A stretch of 64,000 nt of DNA from Paraburkholderia phytofirmans OLGA172 (GTDB lineage: Bacteria; Pseudomonadota; Gammaproteobacteria; Burkholderiales; Burkholderiaceae). The translations under genes were made by a program, and so were the position numbers. Position 1 is the stretch's first letter, and every line of letters begins with the position of its first letter. The notes beneath the pieces were generated by a model. The model saw only the letters and a program-made list of their open reading frames with translations. It was not told the DNA's origin and did not search any database. Positions 1 to 8,145 of this stretch are shown one piece after another. The stretch spans positions 186,001 through 250,000 of the forward strand of contig NZ_CP014578.1 of assembly GCF_001634365.1 (NCBI RefSeq), read 5' to 3'.

Positions 1-1
1 C

Positions 2-373
2 GAGCGCGCCGCGGAACGGCTCGCCGCCGGCGAACCGCTCGAGGAGGTCTGCTGGAATTTCCTCGGGCTCGACCATGCCGCGCGCTGTTTTTTGCTCGAC
101 GCGAAGGGCAAGCAGGCGGGCCGCAACGTCGTGTTGCGCGTCGATCGCGCGGCGCCTGAGACGCGCTTTTTGCCGCTTGCCGACGCGCAAGGGGCGAACT
201 GGCTGCGTCGTCCGTATTTCCGCGCGGCGATCAGCGCGCCGGAACGTGTGCACGTGACGCGTCCGTATCTGTCGATCAACGAGGCCTTGCCGTGCGTGAC
301 GCTTTCGGTCGCGACGCGTGTTGGCGAGCAGACATGTGTGCTGTGCGGCGATATCGATTGGGTCGAAGAATAG
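2..373 (+). CDS. C-terminal fragment of a Cache/PDC-like sensor protein (5' end outside window)
   Basis: An open frame enters from the left edge and ends at the TAG at 371-373; about 123 residues are visible. The stretch containing ANWLRRPYFRAAI, then RPYLSINEALPCVTLSVA and a final CGDIDW, reads like the ligand-binding fold of Cache/PDC-type sensor domains. In Burkholderia such a domain can sit at the C-terminus of EAL-type c-di-GMP phosphodiesterases, but no catalytic domain is visible here, so the enzyme class is unknown. It is followed by a degenerate tandem repeat and then cutC on the same strand. Confidence 0.5.
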   Translation, partial: ERAAERLAAGEPLEEVCWNFLGLDHAARCFLLDAKGKQAGRNVVLRVDRAAPETRFLPLADAQGANWLRRPYFRAAISAPERVHVTRPYLSINEALPCVTLSVATRVGEQTCVLCGDIDWVEE

Positions 374-402
374 CGATTCCGATGGTTCGCTCGTGAGGAT
401 GA

Positions 403-553
403 GCGGCGGTCCTGGTGGTTTAGATTGGAAGGGCGAGTAGCGGCTCTGATGGTATAGATCGGAACGGTGAGTGGCGGCACCGGTGGCTCAAATTGGCAGC
501 GCGAGCGGCGGTCCTCATCGTTCAGATGGGAAGGGCGCGGGGCGGTTCTGAGA
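403..553. repeat. 34-bp degenerate tandem repeat, about 4.4 copies
   Basis: Four consecutive 34-bp units (403-436, 437-470, 471-504, 505-538) and a partial fifth share the pattern G-x-GGCGG...GGT....AGAT-GGAA-GGGCGA, ending in GCGA or GTGA. Units are only moderately similar, so the array is old or decaying. It fills the gap between the sensor fragment and cutC. A reading frame extends through it upstream of cutC, but the repeat period explains that. Confidence 0.7.
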
Positions 554-585
554 TCATGTCGCTTTTAACGACACACAGCCGCGCT

Positions 586-1329
586 ATGTCAGTCCTACTC
601 GAAGTCATCGCCACGACCGTTGCCGACGCCCGGCTTGCCGTGCAGGCGGGCGCGAACCGCCTTGAACTCGTCACCGCGATGGGCGAGGGTGGTTTAACGC
701 CGAGCCTTGGGTTGATCGAGGCGGTGGTTGCCGCGGCGGATTTCCGTGCTGCCAACGCGGCGGTCGGCGCTCCGGCGGCCGGCGTGCCGGTCAATGTGAT
801 CGTGCGGCCGCATAGCCGCTCGTTCGTGTACGACGCCGACGACTACGCCGTGATGCTGCGCGACGTGCGTGCAGTCAAAGCGGCCGGCGCGAACGGCGTG
901 GTGATCGGCATGCTGACGCCAGACGGTGAGATCGATCGCGAAGGCCTCGCGCGCGCAATCGATGCGGCTGATGGAATGGCCATCACGTTTCACCGCGCGT
1001 TCGACGAAACGCGCGATCTGCAAAAAGCGCTCGACGTGCTGCTCGGTTTCGATGCCGTGACGAATGTGCTGACCTCGGGCGGCAAACCTTCGGTACTGCA
1101 GGCGGAGTCGATCGTGCGCGAGCTGGTACGGCAAGCGGCCTGCTCACATTGCACGGTGCTGGCGGGCGCGGGTTTGACTGTCGACGCAGTCGCCGGCTTC
1201 GTGAGCGCGACGAAAGTTCAAGCGGTTCACTTCGGGGCCGGTGTGCGCGTTGGCGGCAACAGTCTTGCGCCCGTTGACGCGGCGAAAGTCGCGCAGGTGA
1301 GAGCGCTACTGGACGCAAAGCGTAGCTGA
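586..1329 (+). CDS. cutC: Copper homeostasis protein CutC family
   Basis: A 247-residue TIM-barrel protein of the CutC family (PF03932), a conserved cytoplasmic protein linked to copper tolerance in E. coli, although its biochemical role is disputed. Family signatures are an N-terminal LEVIATTVADA followed by QAGANRLEL, an NVIVRPHSRSFVY segment, VVIGMLTPDGEID, and the conserved TFHRAFDE near residue 134. I chose the ATG at 586 because family similarity begins at MSVLLEV; the longer frame from 493 would translate the tandem repeat. It is convergent with the large oxidoreductase gene and separated from it by a terminator. Confidence 0.9.
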   Translation: MSVLLEVIATTVADARLAVQAGANRLELVTAMGEGGLTPSLGLIEAVVAAADFRAANAAVGAPAAGVPVNVIVRPHSRSFVYDADDYAVMLRDVRAVKAAGANGVVIGMLTPDGEIDREGLARAIDAADGMAITFHRAFDETRDLQKALDVLLGFDAVTNVLTSGGKPSVLQAESIVRELVRQAACSHCTVLAGAGLTVDAVAGFVSATKVQAVHFGAGVRVGGNSLAPVDAAKVAQVRALLDAKRS

Positions 1330-1385
1330 TTAGTCAGGAAGATAAGCAACGCTACCAGACGCAACGCGTGACAAATCCATCAGGC

Positions 1386-1426
1386 AAAAAATGCCGCTTC
1401 GAGGTTCAACCCGAAGCGGCATTTTT
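1386..1426. terminator. Bidirectional rho-independent terminator between cutC and the indolepyruvate oxidoreductase gene
   Basis: A perfect 15-bp inverted repeat (1387-1401 with 1412-1426) has the core ATGCCGCTTCG / CGAAGCGGCAT. A-tracts on the left and T-tracts on the right give a U-run in either direction. It lies between two converging genes and should serve both. Confidence 0.9.
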
Positions 1427-1445
1427 CATTCACGGAGCAAAAGAA

Positions 1446-4400
1446 CTACTTCGCAACGACCACCGGAATTCCTCGCAACTGCCCGGCGCCCTTCACTTCA
1501 TCGAGCGACTTCTTCACCGACGGGCTCGTCGCTGCTTCGATCTGCAAGCGCGCCGCGAGATCGCGCTCGCCGCGCTTCACGCCCGCCAGATTCGCCAGTT
1601 TCACGTGGCCATAACCGCGTACACGAGCATGCAGATCCGCGAGTTTCGCGACGTCTTCCAGATTGTTCGCGTTGAGCTTCGAGAACGCGCGTTGCAGGGT
1701 GGTTTCATAGTCGTCGGCGAGTTCGCGCTCCATTTTGCGTTCGAGCGTGCGGCCGAACGGATCGAGCATCGTGCCACGCAGACCACTGAATTTCGCCATC
1801 ATCCCGAGCACCGGCCACATCCACTGACCGAAGATCTTCTTGGTCGGATTGACGCCCGGTTGAGGACGCGTGAGCGTCGGCGGCGCGAGGTTGAACTTGA
1901 TGCCGAAGTCCTTGCCCGCCACGCCTTCGAATTGCGCTTCCAGCGCTTCACGGAAGGCCGCATCGGTATGCAGACGCGCGACTTCGTATTCGTCTTTCAC
2001 CGCGAGCAGACGATAGAACGTCGTCGCCACGGCGCGCGTGATGCGCTCGCTCTTTGCATCGAGCGCGGTTTCGGCACGGCGCGCCGCATCGACCAGCGCG
2101 CGATATCGCTTCACATAGCTCGCGCCACCGTATGTCTGGAGACGGCCCTCGCGATGCGCGATCAATTCGTCGAGCGTATCGACGCGCACCGCCTGCTTCG
2201 CCAGATGCCGTGCTTGCCACAGCGATTCCAGCGCGGCCGGGTCTTTCGCCGCCACACGCCCGATCGAAAACGCCAGTTGATTCATCTGCACCGCGACGTT
2301 GTTCAATTCAATCGCGCGCATCATCGCGGCGAACGACACCGGCACCAGACCGAGTTGCCAGGCATAACCGAGCATCAGAATGTTCGCGCCGATGGTGTCG
2401 CCGAGAAAACGCGTGGCGAGCGCCTGGGCGTCGCACGTCGACATGCGATCGTCGCCTGCCGCGTGGCGCATCTTGTCGATCAATGCATCGGCATGCAGCG
2501 TCGCGTCCGGATTCTGCACGAAGGTCGCATTCGGGATCGCATGCGTGTTGACGACGATGCGCGTGCGGCCATGACGTACCGTTTGCAAGGCATCGGCGCT
2601 CGCACCCACCACCATGTCGCAGGCGAGCAGCACGTCGGCCTGTTGCGTGTCGATACGCACCTGATTGAGCCACTCGTCGCGCGCGGCGAAGCGCACGAAC
2701 GACAGCACCGAGCCGCCCTTTTGCGCGAAGCCCATGAAGTCGAGCACCGACGCGCTCTTGCCTTCCAGATGCGCGGCCATGCTGATTAATGCGCCGACGG
2801 TCACGACCCCCGTGCCGCCAACGCCGGTCACCAGGATGTCGTACGGCGCGGCATCGAGATGTGTCGCGGGAATCGGCAAGGCGTCGACGCGTGCGGCGAG
2901 CGCGGCTGGATCGAACGCGGCGCCCGCGGCCTTCTTCAGCTTGCCGCCTTCCACGGTGACGAAGCTCGGGCAGAAACCGTTCACGCAGGAATAGTCTTTA
3001 TTGCAGGACGATTGATCGATGCGGCGCTTGCGTCCCAACGCGGTTTCAACCGGTTCGACCGACAGACAGTTCGATTGCACGCCGCAATCGCCGCAGCCTT
3101 CGCAAACTTCCTCGTTGATGAACAGACGCTTGTCCGGATCGGGAAACTCGCCTTTTTTCCTGCGACGCCGCTTTTCCGCCGCACAGGTCTGGTCGTAGAT
3201 CAGCACGGTCACGCCGTCGATATCGCGCAACGCGCGCTGCACCGTGTCCATTTCGCTGCGATGGTGGAACGTCGTGCCTTTCGGGAAGAGGTCGTGATGG
3301 CCGTCGTATTTCTCCGGCTCGTCGCTGACCACGACGAAACGCGACACGCCTTCGGCTTCCACCTGACGCGCGATCTGCGGCACCGAGATGCTGCCGTCGA
3401 CCGGCTGGCCGCCCGTCATCGCGACCGCATCGTTATAGAGGATCTTGTAGGTGATGGTGGTGTTCGCGGCCACCGCCTGGCGGATCGCGAGAATACCCGA
3501 GTGAAAGTAGGTGCCGTCGCCGAGATTCTGGAATACGTGGCGCGTTTTTGTGAACATCGAATGCGAGGCCCAATCGACGCCTTCGCCGCCCATCTGAATC
3601 AGGCCGGTGGTGTCGCGCTCCATCCACGACGCCATGAAGTGACAGCCGATCCCCGCATGCGCAATCGAACCTTCAGGTACTTTGGTCGACGTGTTGTGTG
3701 GGCAGCCCGAGCAGAAATACGGCGTCCGCTTCACGCTATCCGCCGCATTCGAGAGGATTTGCGGCGCAACCAGATCGACCACACGTTCGCGGCGATCCAA
3801 CGCGGGTTTGTGCTTCGCGAGCCAGTTCGCGAACACCGGCAGAATGCGCGACGGCCGCAATTCACCGAGCGACGACAGCAGCAGCGTGCCGTCTTCGGCG
3901 TTCTTGCCGACCACGATCGGCCGAGTGCCTTGCGTGCGGTTGTACAGATAGTCTTTGATCTGCTGTTCGATGACCGGGCCTTTCTCCTCGATCACCAGTA
4001 CTTCGGACAAGCGGGACACGAACGCGTCGATGCGTGTCATTTCCAGCGGAAACGACAAGCCGACCTTGTAGATGCGCACACCGGCCGCGTCCAGATCGGC
4101 CACAGTCAGATCGAGCCGGCGGAGCGTTTCCATCAAGTCGAGATGCGCCTTGCCGCAGGTGACGATACCCACATTCGCATGCGGACTCGGCGCGATCCAT
4201 TTGTCGATGCTATTGGTGCGCGCGAAATGACGAACCGCATCGAGTTTCGCGTGCATCCGGGATTCGATCGTCAGGCTGGGCAGATCGGGCCAGCGGTTAT
4301 GCAAACCGCCGGTGGGTGCTTCGAAATCCTGTGGAATCGCCCATTCGGTTTGCAGCGCATCGAGGTCCACCGTCGAGCCGGATTCAACCGTTTCCGAGAT

Positions 4401-5033
4401 CGCCTTGTAGCCGACCCACGCACCGGAGAAACGCGACAGTGCCCAGCCATACAGGCCGAACTCGAGCATGTCGGCAATGTTCGACGGATTCACCACCGGC
4501 ATATGCCAGGCCATCAACGCGAAGTCGCTCTGATGCGGCATCGACGACGACACGCAGCCGTGGTCGTCGCCCGCCACCACCAGCACGCCACCGTGCGGCG
4601 AGGAGCCGTACGCGTTGCCGTGCTTCAGCGCATCGCCCGCGCGGTCCACGCCCGGGCCCTTGCCGTACCACATCGCGAACACGCCTTCGACCGTACGCTC
4701 CGGGTCCGATTCCACCCGTTGCGTACCGAGCACAGCGGTGCCGCCCAGTTCTTCGTTGATCGCCGGCAAAAAGCGAATATCACTCGCGGTGAGCAGTTTC
4801 TTCGCTTTCCACAACTGCTGGTCGACCATGCCGAGCGGCGAGCCGCGATAGCCGCTGATGAAGCCGGCCGTGTTCAAGCCGTGCGCGCGGTCGACTGCGC
4901 GCTGCATCAGCGCAAGGCGCACCAGCGCCTGGGTACCGGTCAGGAAAATCCGTCCGCGGGTGGCGGTGAGATTGTCGGATAGCTTGTAGTCGGCGAGAGC
5001 GGGCGTGCCGTCGATGGGCAGGCGAGCGGTCAT
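1446..5033 (-). CDS. Indolepyruvate ferredoxin oxidoreductase, fused subunits
   Basis: A 1195-residue fused 2-oxoacid:ferredoxin oxidoreductase of the proteobacterial indolepyruvate type, which oxidatively decarboxylates aryl- or branched-chain 2-oxoacids from amino-acid breakdown to acyl-CoA. The N-terminal TPP/pyrimidine part contains ISGYRGSPLG. CSGCPHNTS (near residue 440) and MGGEGVDWASHSMF belong to the TPP-binding part. Two cysteine clusters, CEGCGDCGVQSNC (near 642) and SSCNKDYSCVNGFC, fit [4Fe-4S] ligation. VTGVGGTGVVTVGALI opens the gamma-like domain. The start at 5033 precedes MTARLPIDGT and has GGAGA upstream; the frame continues upstream to 5507 but without similarity. A structured hairpin element sits 19 bp before the ATG. 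Confidence 0.92.
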   Translation of the reverse strand: MTARLPIDGTPALADYKLSDNLTATRGRIFLTGTQALVRLALMQRAVDRAHGLNTAGFISGYRGSPLGMVDQQLWKAKKLLTASDIRFLPAINEELGGTAVLGTQRVESDPERTVEGVFAMWYGKGPGVDRAGDALKHGNAYGSSPHGGVLVVAGDDHGCVSSSMPHQSDFALMAWHMPVVNPSNIADMLEFGLYGWALSRFSGAWVGYKAISETVESGSTVDLDALQTEWAIPQDFEAPTGGLHNRWPDLPSLTIESRMHAKLDAVRHFARTNSIDKWIAPSPHANVGIVTCGKAHLDLMETLRRLDLTVADLDAAGVRIYKVGLSFPLEMTRIDAFVSRLSEVLVIEEKGPVIEQQIKDYLYNRTQGTRPIVVGKNAEDGTLLLSSLGELRPSRILPVFANWLAKHKPALDRRERVVDLVAPQILSNAADSVKRTPYFCSGCPHNTSTKVPEGSIAHAGIGCHFMASWMERDTTGLIQMGGEGVDWASHSMFTKTRHVFQNLGDGTYFHSGILAIRQAVAANTTITYKILYNDAVAMTGGQPVDGSISVPQIARQVEAEGVSRFVVVSDEPEKYDGHHDLFPKGTTFHHRSEMDTVQRALRDIDGVTVLIYDQTCAAEKRRRRKKGEFPDPDKRLFINEEVCEGCGDCGVQSNCLSVEPVETALGRKRRIDQSSCNKDYSCVNGFCPSFVTVEGGKLKKAAGAAFDPAALAARVDALPIPATHLDAAPYDILVTGVGGTGVVTVGALISMAAHLEGKSASVLDFMGFAQKGGSVLSFVRFAARDEWLNQVRIDTQQADVLLACDMVVGASADALQTVRHGRTRIVVNTHAIPNATFVQNPDATLHADALIDKMRHAAGDDRMSTCDAQALATRFLGDTIGANILMLGYAWQLGLVPVSFAAMMRAIELNNVAVQMNQLAFSIGRVAAKDPAALESLWQARHLAKQAVRVDTLDELIAHREGRLQTYGGASYVKRYRALVDAARRAETALDAKSERITRAVATTFYRLLAVKDEYEVARLHTDAAFREALEAQFEGVAGKDFGIKFNLAPPTLTRPQPGVNPTKKIFGQWMWPVLGMMAKFSGLRGTMLDPFGRTLERKMERELADDYETTLQRAFSKLNANNLEDVAKLADLHARVRGYGHVKLANLAGVKRGERDLAARLQIEAATSPSVKKSLDEVKGAGQLRGIPVVVAK

Positions 5034-5051
5034 GGGGGAGTCTCCGTTGTC

Positions 5052-5120
5052 GATCGGAGTTAGCGTGTCGACCAGAGTTGGCGCTTTAGCGCTTACTCTG
5101 GTCCCATGCTTACTCCGATC
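5052..5120. promoter_or_regulatory. Nested hairpin element in the leader of the indolepyruvate oxidoreductase gene
   Basis: Two nested inverted repeats: outer GATCGGAGT (5052-5060) with ACTCCGATC (5112-5120), inner GACCAGAGT (5070-5078) with ACTCTGGTC (5095-5103), and a central GCGCTTTAGCGC loop. A single-hairpin relative lies at 28446-28480, also directly upstream of a minus-strand catabolic gene. The rest of the 5034-5350 gap has no recognisable gene. Confidence 0.7.
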
Positions 5121-5350
5121 CCATGCAATTAATTGCGGTTTTGCATCCGCGCGCCGTGGGGTGGGGACCCCAAAAGGTGACGCGACGAAAGAGACTCTAT
5201 TTTTTAGCGCCAATTGGAGTGAATTTTTTCTACTTGGCGAGGCGTTCAACGAAACAGCGCGACGGCTCACGCGTTTTAATGAGGTTTTGAGATGGATCTT
5301 CCACGTAACGGGCGGATTCGGGTATGCCCTGGTGCGTTTTAGTCCTGTTT

Positions 5351-6322
5351 TTACGATGCCGGCGCCTTCGCCATAGGCGCGGCGACCGGCGCCGAGTCGA
5401 GCGGCACGACCTCGTCGAAATGCGAGTAGTCGATGTGACTCACGCCGTCTTCCTCGCGCATGATGTCGACGAACCGGTATTGCCAGCGGATCTGCTCGCA
5501 ACTCCACATGTGACGCGCCTGCATGGTCTGCGAGGTCGATTCGTCGACCCCTTCGAGCGTGAGCAGCAGCGACGCGTCACGGTCCTTGAGCGTTTCGGCG
5601 GTCTCGCCAAATAGCGGGCTGCTTTCGTCGATGACGTGCATCAGGACCCAGCCCAGTTTGAACACAGGATGCTGGTCGCGCACCAGCGTCAGATCGTAGA
5701 GCTTGCGCAGCGTAAAACCTTCGACGGTGGTCTCCAGCCGCATGATGCGCAGCTTCGCACGCGCTTCGGCGATCACATTTTGACGCGCGTTGGCGGCGCG
5801 CACCATCAGCGTCATGCGGCCGTCGATCGGCCGCACGACCGCGTAGCGCGCGAACATGATCTTCGCGTGCGGGCGTGAGAAGCGCGCGAAGATCAGCCCC
5901 GTCGCCAAGGCGATACTGGACATGCCGACAAAGATCTCCAGCGTCGCGATCCAATGGGCGTAGACGGTTTGCGGGTGCATGTCGCCATAGCCGACCGTCG
6001 CGAGCGTTTCGACGCTGAAGAAAAATGCGCCGCCGAAGCCCGACGGAAACTGATTGGCGATCGGTGCCTGGCCGAGCATGTAGAGCGCGGCAAACACAGT
6101 GTTGAGCAGCAGGAACAAAACCCCGAGCGAGACAAAGAACGTCGGCCAGCGGACGACCAGTGCACGGTGATAGAGATCCTGCCAGAGCGGCGTCGGCATG
6201 CCGTGGGCGATGACTACGCGATCGTCCAGGCGCAATTCCCGGCTGCCGCGCGCGCGATGCTTCTGCGCCCGCGTTTCGTCGTCGCCGATGCCGGAAAAGC
6301 GGTTTGACGGTTCAGTAGCCAT
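5351..6322 (-). CDS. Inward-rectifier-type potassium channel (KirBac1.1-like)
   Basis: A 323-residue inner-membrane potassium channel. Two membrane helices flank a pore with the filter TVGYGD near residue 106, followed by MHPQTVYAHWIATLEIFVGMS. A long cytoplasmic beta-rich domain carries MLMVRAANARQNVI-type sequence, RPIDGRMTLMVRAANAR, HVIDESSPLFGET and HIDYSHFDEV. These stretches closely match what I recall of KirBac1.1 from B. pseudomallei. I chose the ATG at 6322 (MATEPSNRF) over 6361 because the longer N-terminus has no counterpart in the family. Its physiological role is not known. Confidence 0.92.
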   Translation of the reverse strand: MATEPSNRFSGIGDDETRAQKHRARGSRELRLDDRVVIAHGMPTPLWQDLYHRALVVRWPTFFVSLGVLFLLLNTVFAALYMLGQAPIANQFPSGFGGAFFFSVETLATVGYGDMHPQTVYAHWIATLEIFVGMSSIALATGLIFARFSRPHAKIMFARYAVVRPIDGRMTLMVRAANARQNVIAEARAKLRIMRLETTVEGFTLRKLYDLTLVRDQHPVFKLGWVLMHVIDESSPLFGETAETLKDRDASLLLTLEGVDESTSQTMQARHMWSCEQIRWQYRFVDIMREEDGVSHIDYSHFDEVVPLDSAPVAAPMAKAPAS

Positions 6323-6553
6323 CGCGTGCCCGTGGAGATGAAAACGCGCAAAGCGTAGCACGCCGGTTAGCGCGCAGAAGCTGATTTTCGGCGCGCTGCA
6401 GGGGCGGTGGAAGTAGTGTCTCTACTTGTGGCCTGCAGGGGCTTCAGCGTGGCGTTTCCAACGCGTGCCTGCGGTGTTTCGGGCGAACGCGCCCGGGGCG
6501 CCGCGACTACGTTCGCTGGCGCGCACGTGGTGCCAGGCGCACTCGCCGTGGGT

Positions 6554-6799
6554 CTACGGAAAGGCCCGCGGCTTCGGAATGCCGGCGCCGTGTTCGATGT
6601 CGTCGACGGCCTGCTGGTGTGCTGCGGCGACGGCTTCGGCTTCGTCACCATAGCCGTTGTCGCCGCCCACGGTGGTCCACGACTTGACGGCTTTCTCGCG
6701 ATGCCGGATTTCGTATTCCGCGTCCCAGCGGGCGCCGTTGAGTTCGAGAGGGCGGACGTGAATCGAGTACACGCCGTAGAGGAAGAGCTGTTCAGCCAT
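6554..6799 (-). CDS. Conserved hypothetical protein, 81 aa
   Basis: A small, mixed-charge soluble protein beginning MAEQLFLYGVYSIHVRPLEL with a YEIRHREKAVKSW segment and an alanine-rich helix near the end. The start is supported by GGAGGCGACC just before the ATG at 6799. It lies 59 bp after another small gene on the same strand (6859-7089); both have helical, Glu/Ala-rich C-termini and may be distant relatives. I do not recognise a function. Confidence 0.7.
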   Translation of the reverse strand: MAEQLFLYGVYSIHVRPLELNGARWDAEYEIRHREKAVKSWTTVGGDNGYGDEAEAVAAAHQQAVDDIEHGAGIPKPRAFP

Positions 6800-6858
6800 G
6801 GTCGCCTCCAGCCGGTTGATTCAGGGGGGCGCGTGCGATGGGCGCGGCGCCGGTTTGT

Positions 6859-7089
6859 CTAGAGTTCGATTTCCCCGAGGATGCGGTGCGCGAGGGCCTT
6901 GGCTTCTTCGAGGGCTTCCTCCGGCGTGGACGAGGTGGCTTCGACTTCGTAGACCGTAGTCTCCTGGTCTTCCGACGCTTCGCCTTCGTCGCGGGAAAGC
7001 GTGACCAGGCCCCGCCACGTGTCGCTTTGTACTTCCCTCATCGACGCGGTGGCCGTGTAGATGCCTTTGGTGTAGGTGATGTCATCCAT
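6859..7089 (-). CDS. Conserved hypothetical protein, 76 aa
   Basis: A small acidic protein beginning MDDITYTKGIYTATASMREV, with an acidic centre and a helical STPEEALEEAKALAHRIL tail. AAGGAG lies at good spacing before the ATG at 7089. It is the first gene of a likely two-gene unit with 6554-6799. No signal peptide, membrane segment or known motif is visible. Function unknown. Confidence 0.72.
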   Translation of the reverse strand: MDDITYTKGIYTATASMREVQSDTWRGLVTLSRDEGEASEDQETTVYEVEATSSTPEEALEEAKALAHRILGEIEL

Positions 7090-7222
7090 GGCGACGCTCC
7101 TTCTTCCAAAGGGTTGGGTTTTTCATCCTAGCACGATGATCGAGGTTCGGTTTTTCGCCTGCGCGGCGCTCGATGTCGACGACCGATGGCTAAGACCATA
7201 CGCGCCGCATAAGGCAAAAAAA

Positions 7223-8140
7223 CTACAGCTGCGCCACAACCTCATCCAAAGAAGGCGCATGCGCACCGGCGTGGCGGCAAGCCGCGGCGCCGGCGGCCAA
7301 AGCAAAGGCAAGGTGCTCCGGCCATGCCCGCTGCGGTGCGGTCATCAGGCTGAACAGCAGGCCGCCGATGGAAGCATCTCCGGCGCCAACGGTATCGACA
7401 ACTTCGACCCGAGGCGGCCGGGCCTCCACCACCATGGCGCCGTCGATCAACATGGACGTCTCCGGTCCGCGCGTCACCAGCACGGTGGCGGCAGGATTCA
7501 TGGCCCGCAACCGCGCAAGTGCGCCGGCTTCGTCGTCTGTCTTGAAGAGCATCCGCAAATCCTCGTCCGACACCTTGATCAGATCGGCCAGCGCCGCCAT
7601 TTTTCGCAACGTGGGCTCGTAACCGTGCTCCATCAGGTTCCGGTAATTCGGATCGAAACTGATCTTCACGCCGCGCGAGCGCAACTCGGCTGCTAACGCG
7701 GCAAGCGTGTCGCCCAGCGGCTGACGCACGAGGCTGATGCAACCAAAATGCGCCCACTTCACCTGCCCGATCCAGCCGGCCGGCAAACGCGCCGGATCGA
7801 ACGCCAGGTCGGCGCCGTTCTCGCCCATGAAAAAGTACGCAGGCGGATGGGTCTGATGAACGATTGCCAGCAGAGGCGGCCGCTCCACACGCTGCATGAA
7901 GCGCATGTCGAGCCCCGCGGCTACGCTCGCGTTCCACAGATCGTCGGAGAAGTTATCGACGCCCAGCGACCCGGCGCACGCCGTCGGCAAACCGAGCCGC
8001 GCCACGCAGCGCGCGACGTTCCAGCCGGCGCCGCCCGGACGTGAGAGCCATTGCGAAGCGCCGGTCCGCACGAGATCGGTGAGGATGTCGCCGGCGGAGA
8101 CGAAAAAGGGGAATTCGGTGTTCGCGCTCAAGCTGTTCAT
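7223..8140 (-). CDS. PfkB-family sugar kinase, probable fructokinase
   Basis: A 305-residue ribokinase/PfkB-family kinase. GGAGWNVARCVARLG near the N-terminus fits the sugar-binding GG motif. SFDPNYRNLM is typical of fructokinases, and DTVGAGDASIGGLL near residue 253 is the anion-hole/catalytic-Asp motif. It starts 5 bp after the stop of the AGE-family gene upstream, so the two are co-transcribed with the LacI-type regulator. Context suggests it phosphorylates fructose made by that enzyme; related hexoses cannot be excluded. Confidence 0.85.
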   Translation of the reverse strand: MNSLSANTEFPFFVSAGDILTDLVRTGASQWLSRPGGAGWNVARCVARLGLPTACAGSLGVDNFSDDLWNASVAAGLDMRFMQRVERPPLLAIVHQTHPPAYFFMGENGADLAFDPARLPAGWIGQVKWAHFGCISLVRQPLGDTLAALAAELRSRGVKISFDPNYRNLMEHGYEPTLRKMAALADLIKVSDEDLRMLFKTDDEAGALARLRAMNPAATVLVTRGPETSMLIDGAMVVEARPPRVEVVDTVGAGDASIGGLLFSLMTAPQRAWPEHLAFALAAGAAACRHAGAHAPSLDEVVAQL

Positions 8141-8145
8141 TTTGC

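Noticed and set aside
2859..4982. A 707-codon plus-strand open frame opposite the indolepyruvate oxidoreductase gene
   Set aside because: Arg/His/Ala-rich composition and lack of motifs; the opposite strand encodes a full-length recognised enzyme.
6367..6651. 94-codon minus-strand frame overlapping the 81-aa gene
   Set aside because: Thr/Ser/Arg/Pro-rich shadow of the better supported 81-aa gene, without a ribosome-binding site.
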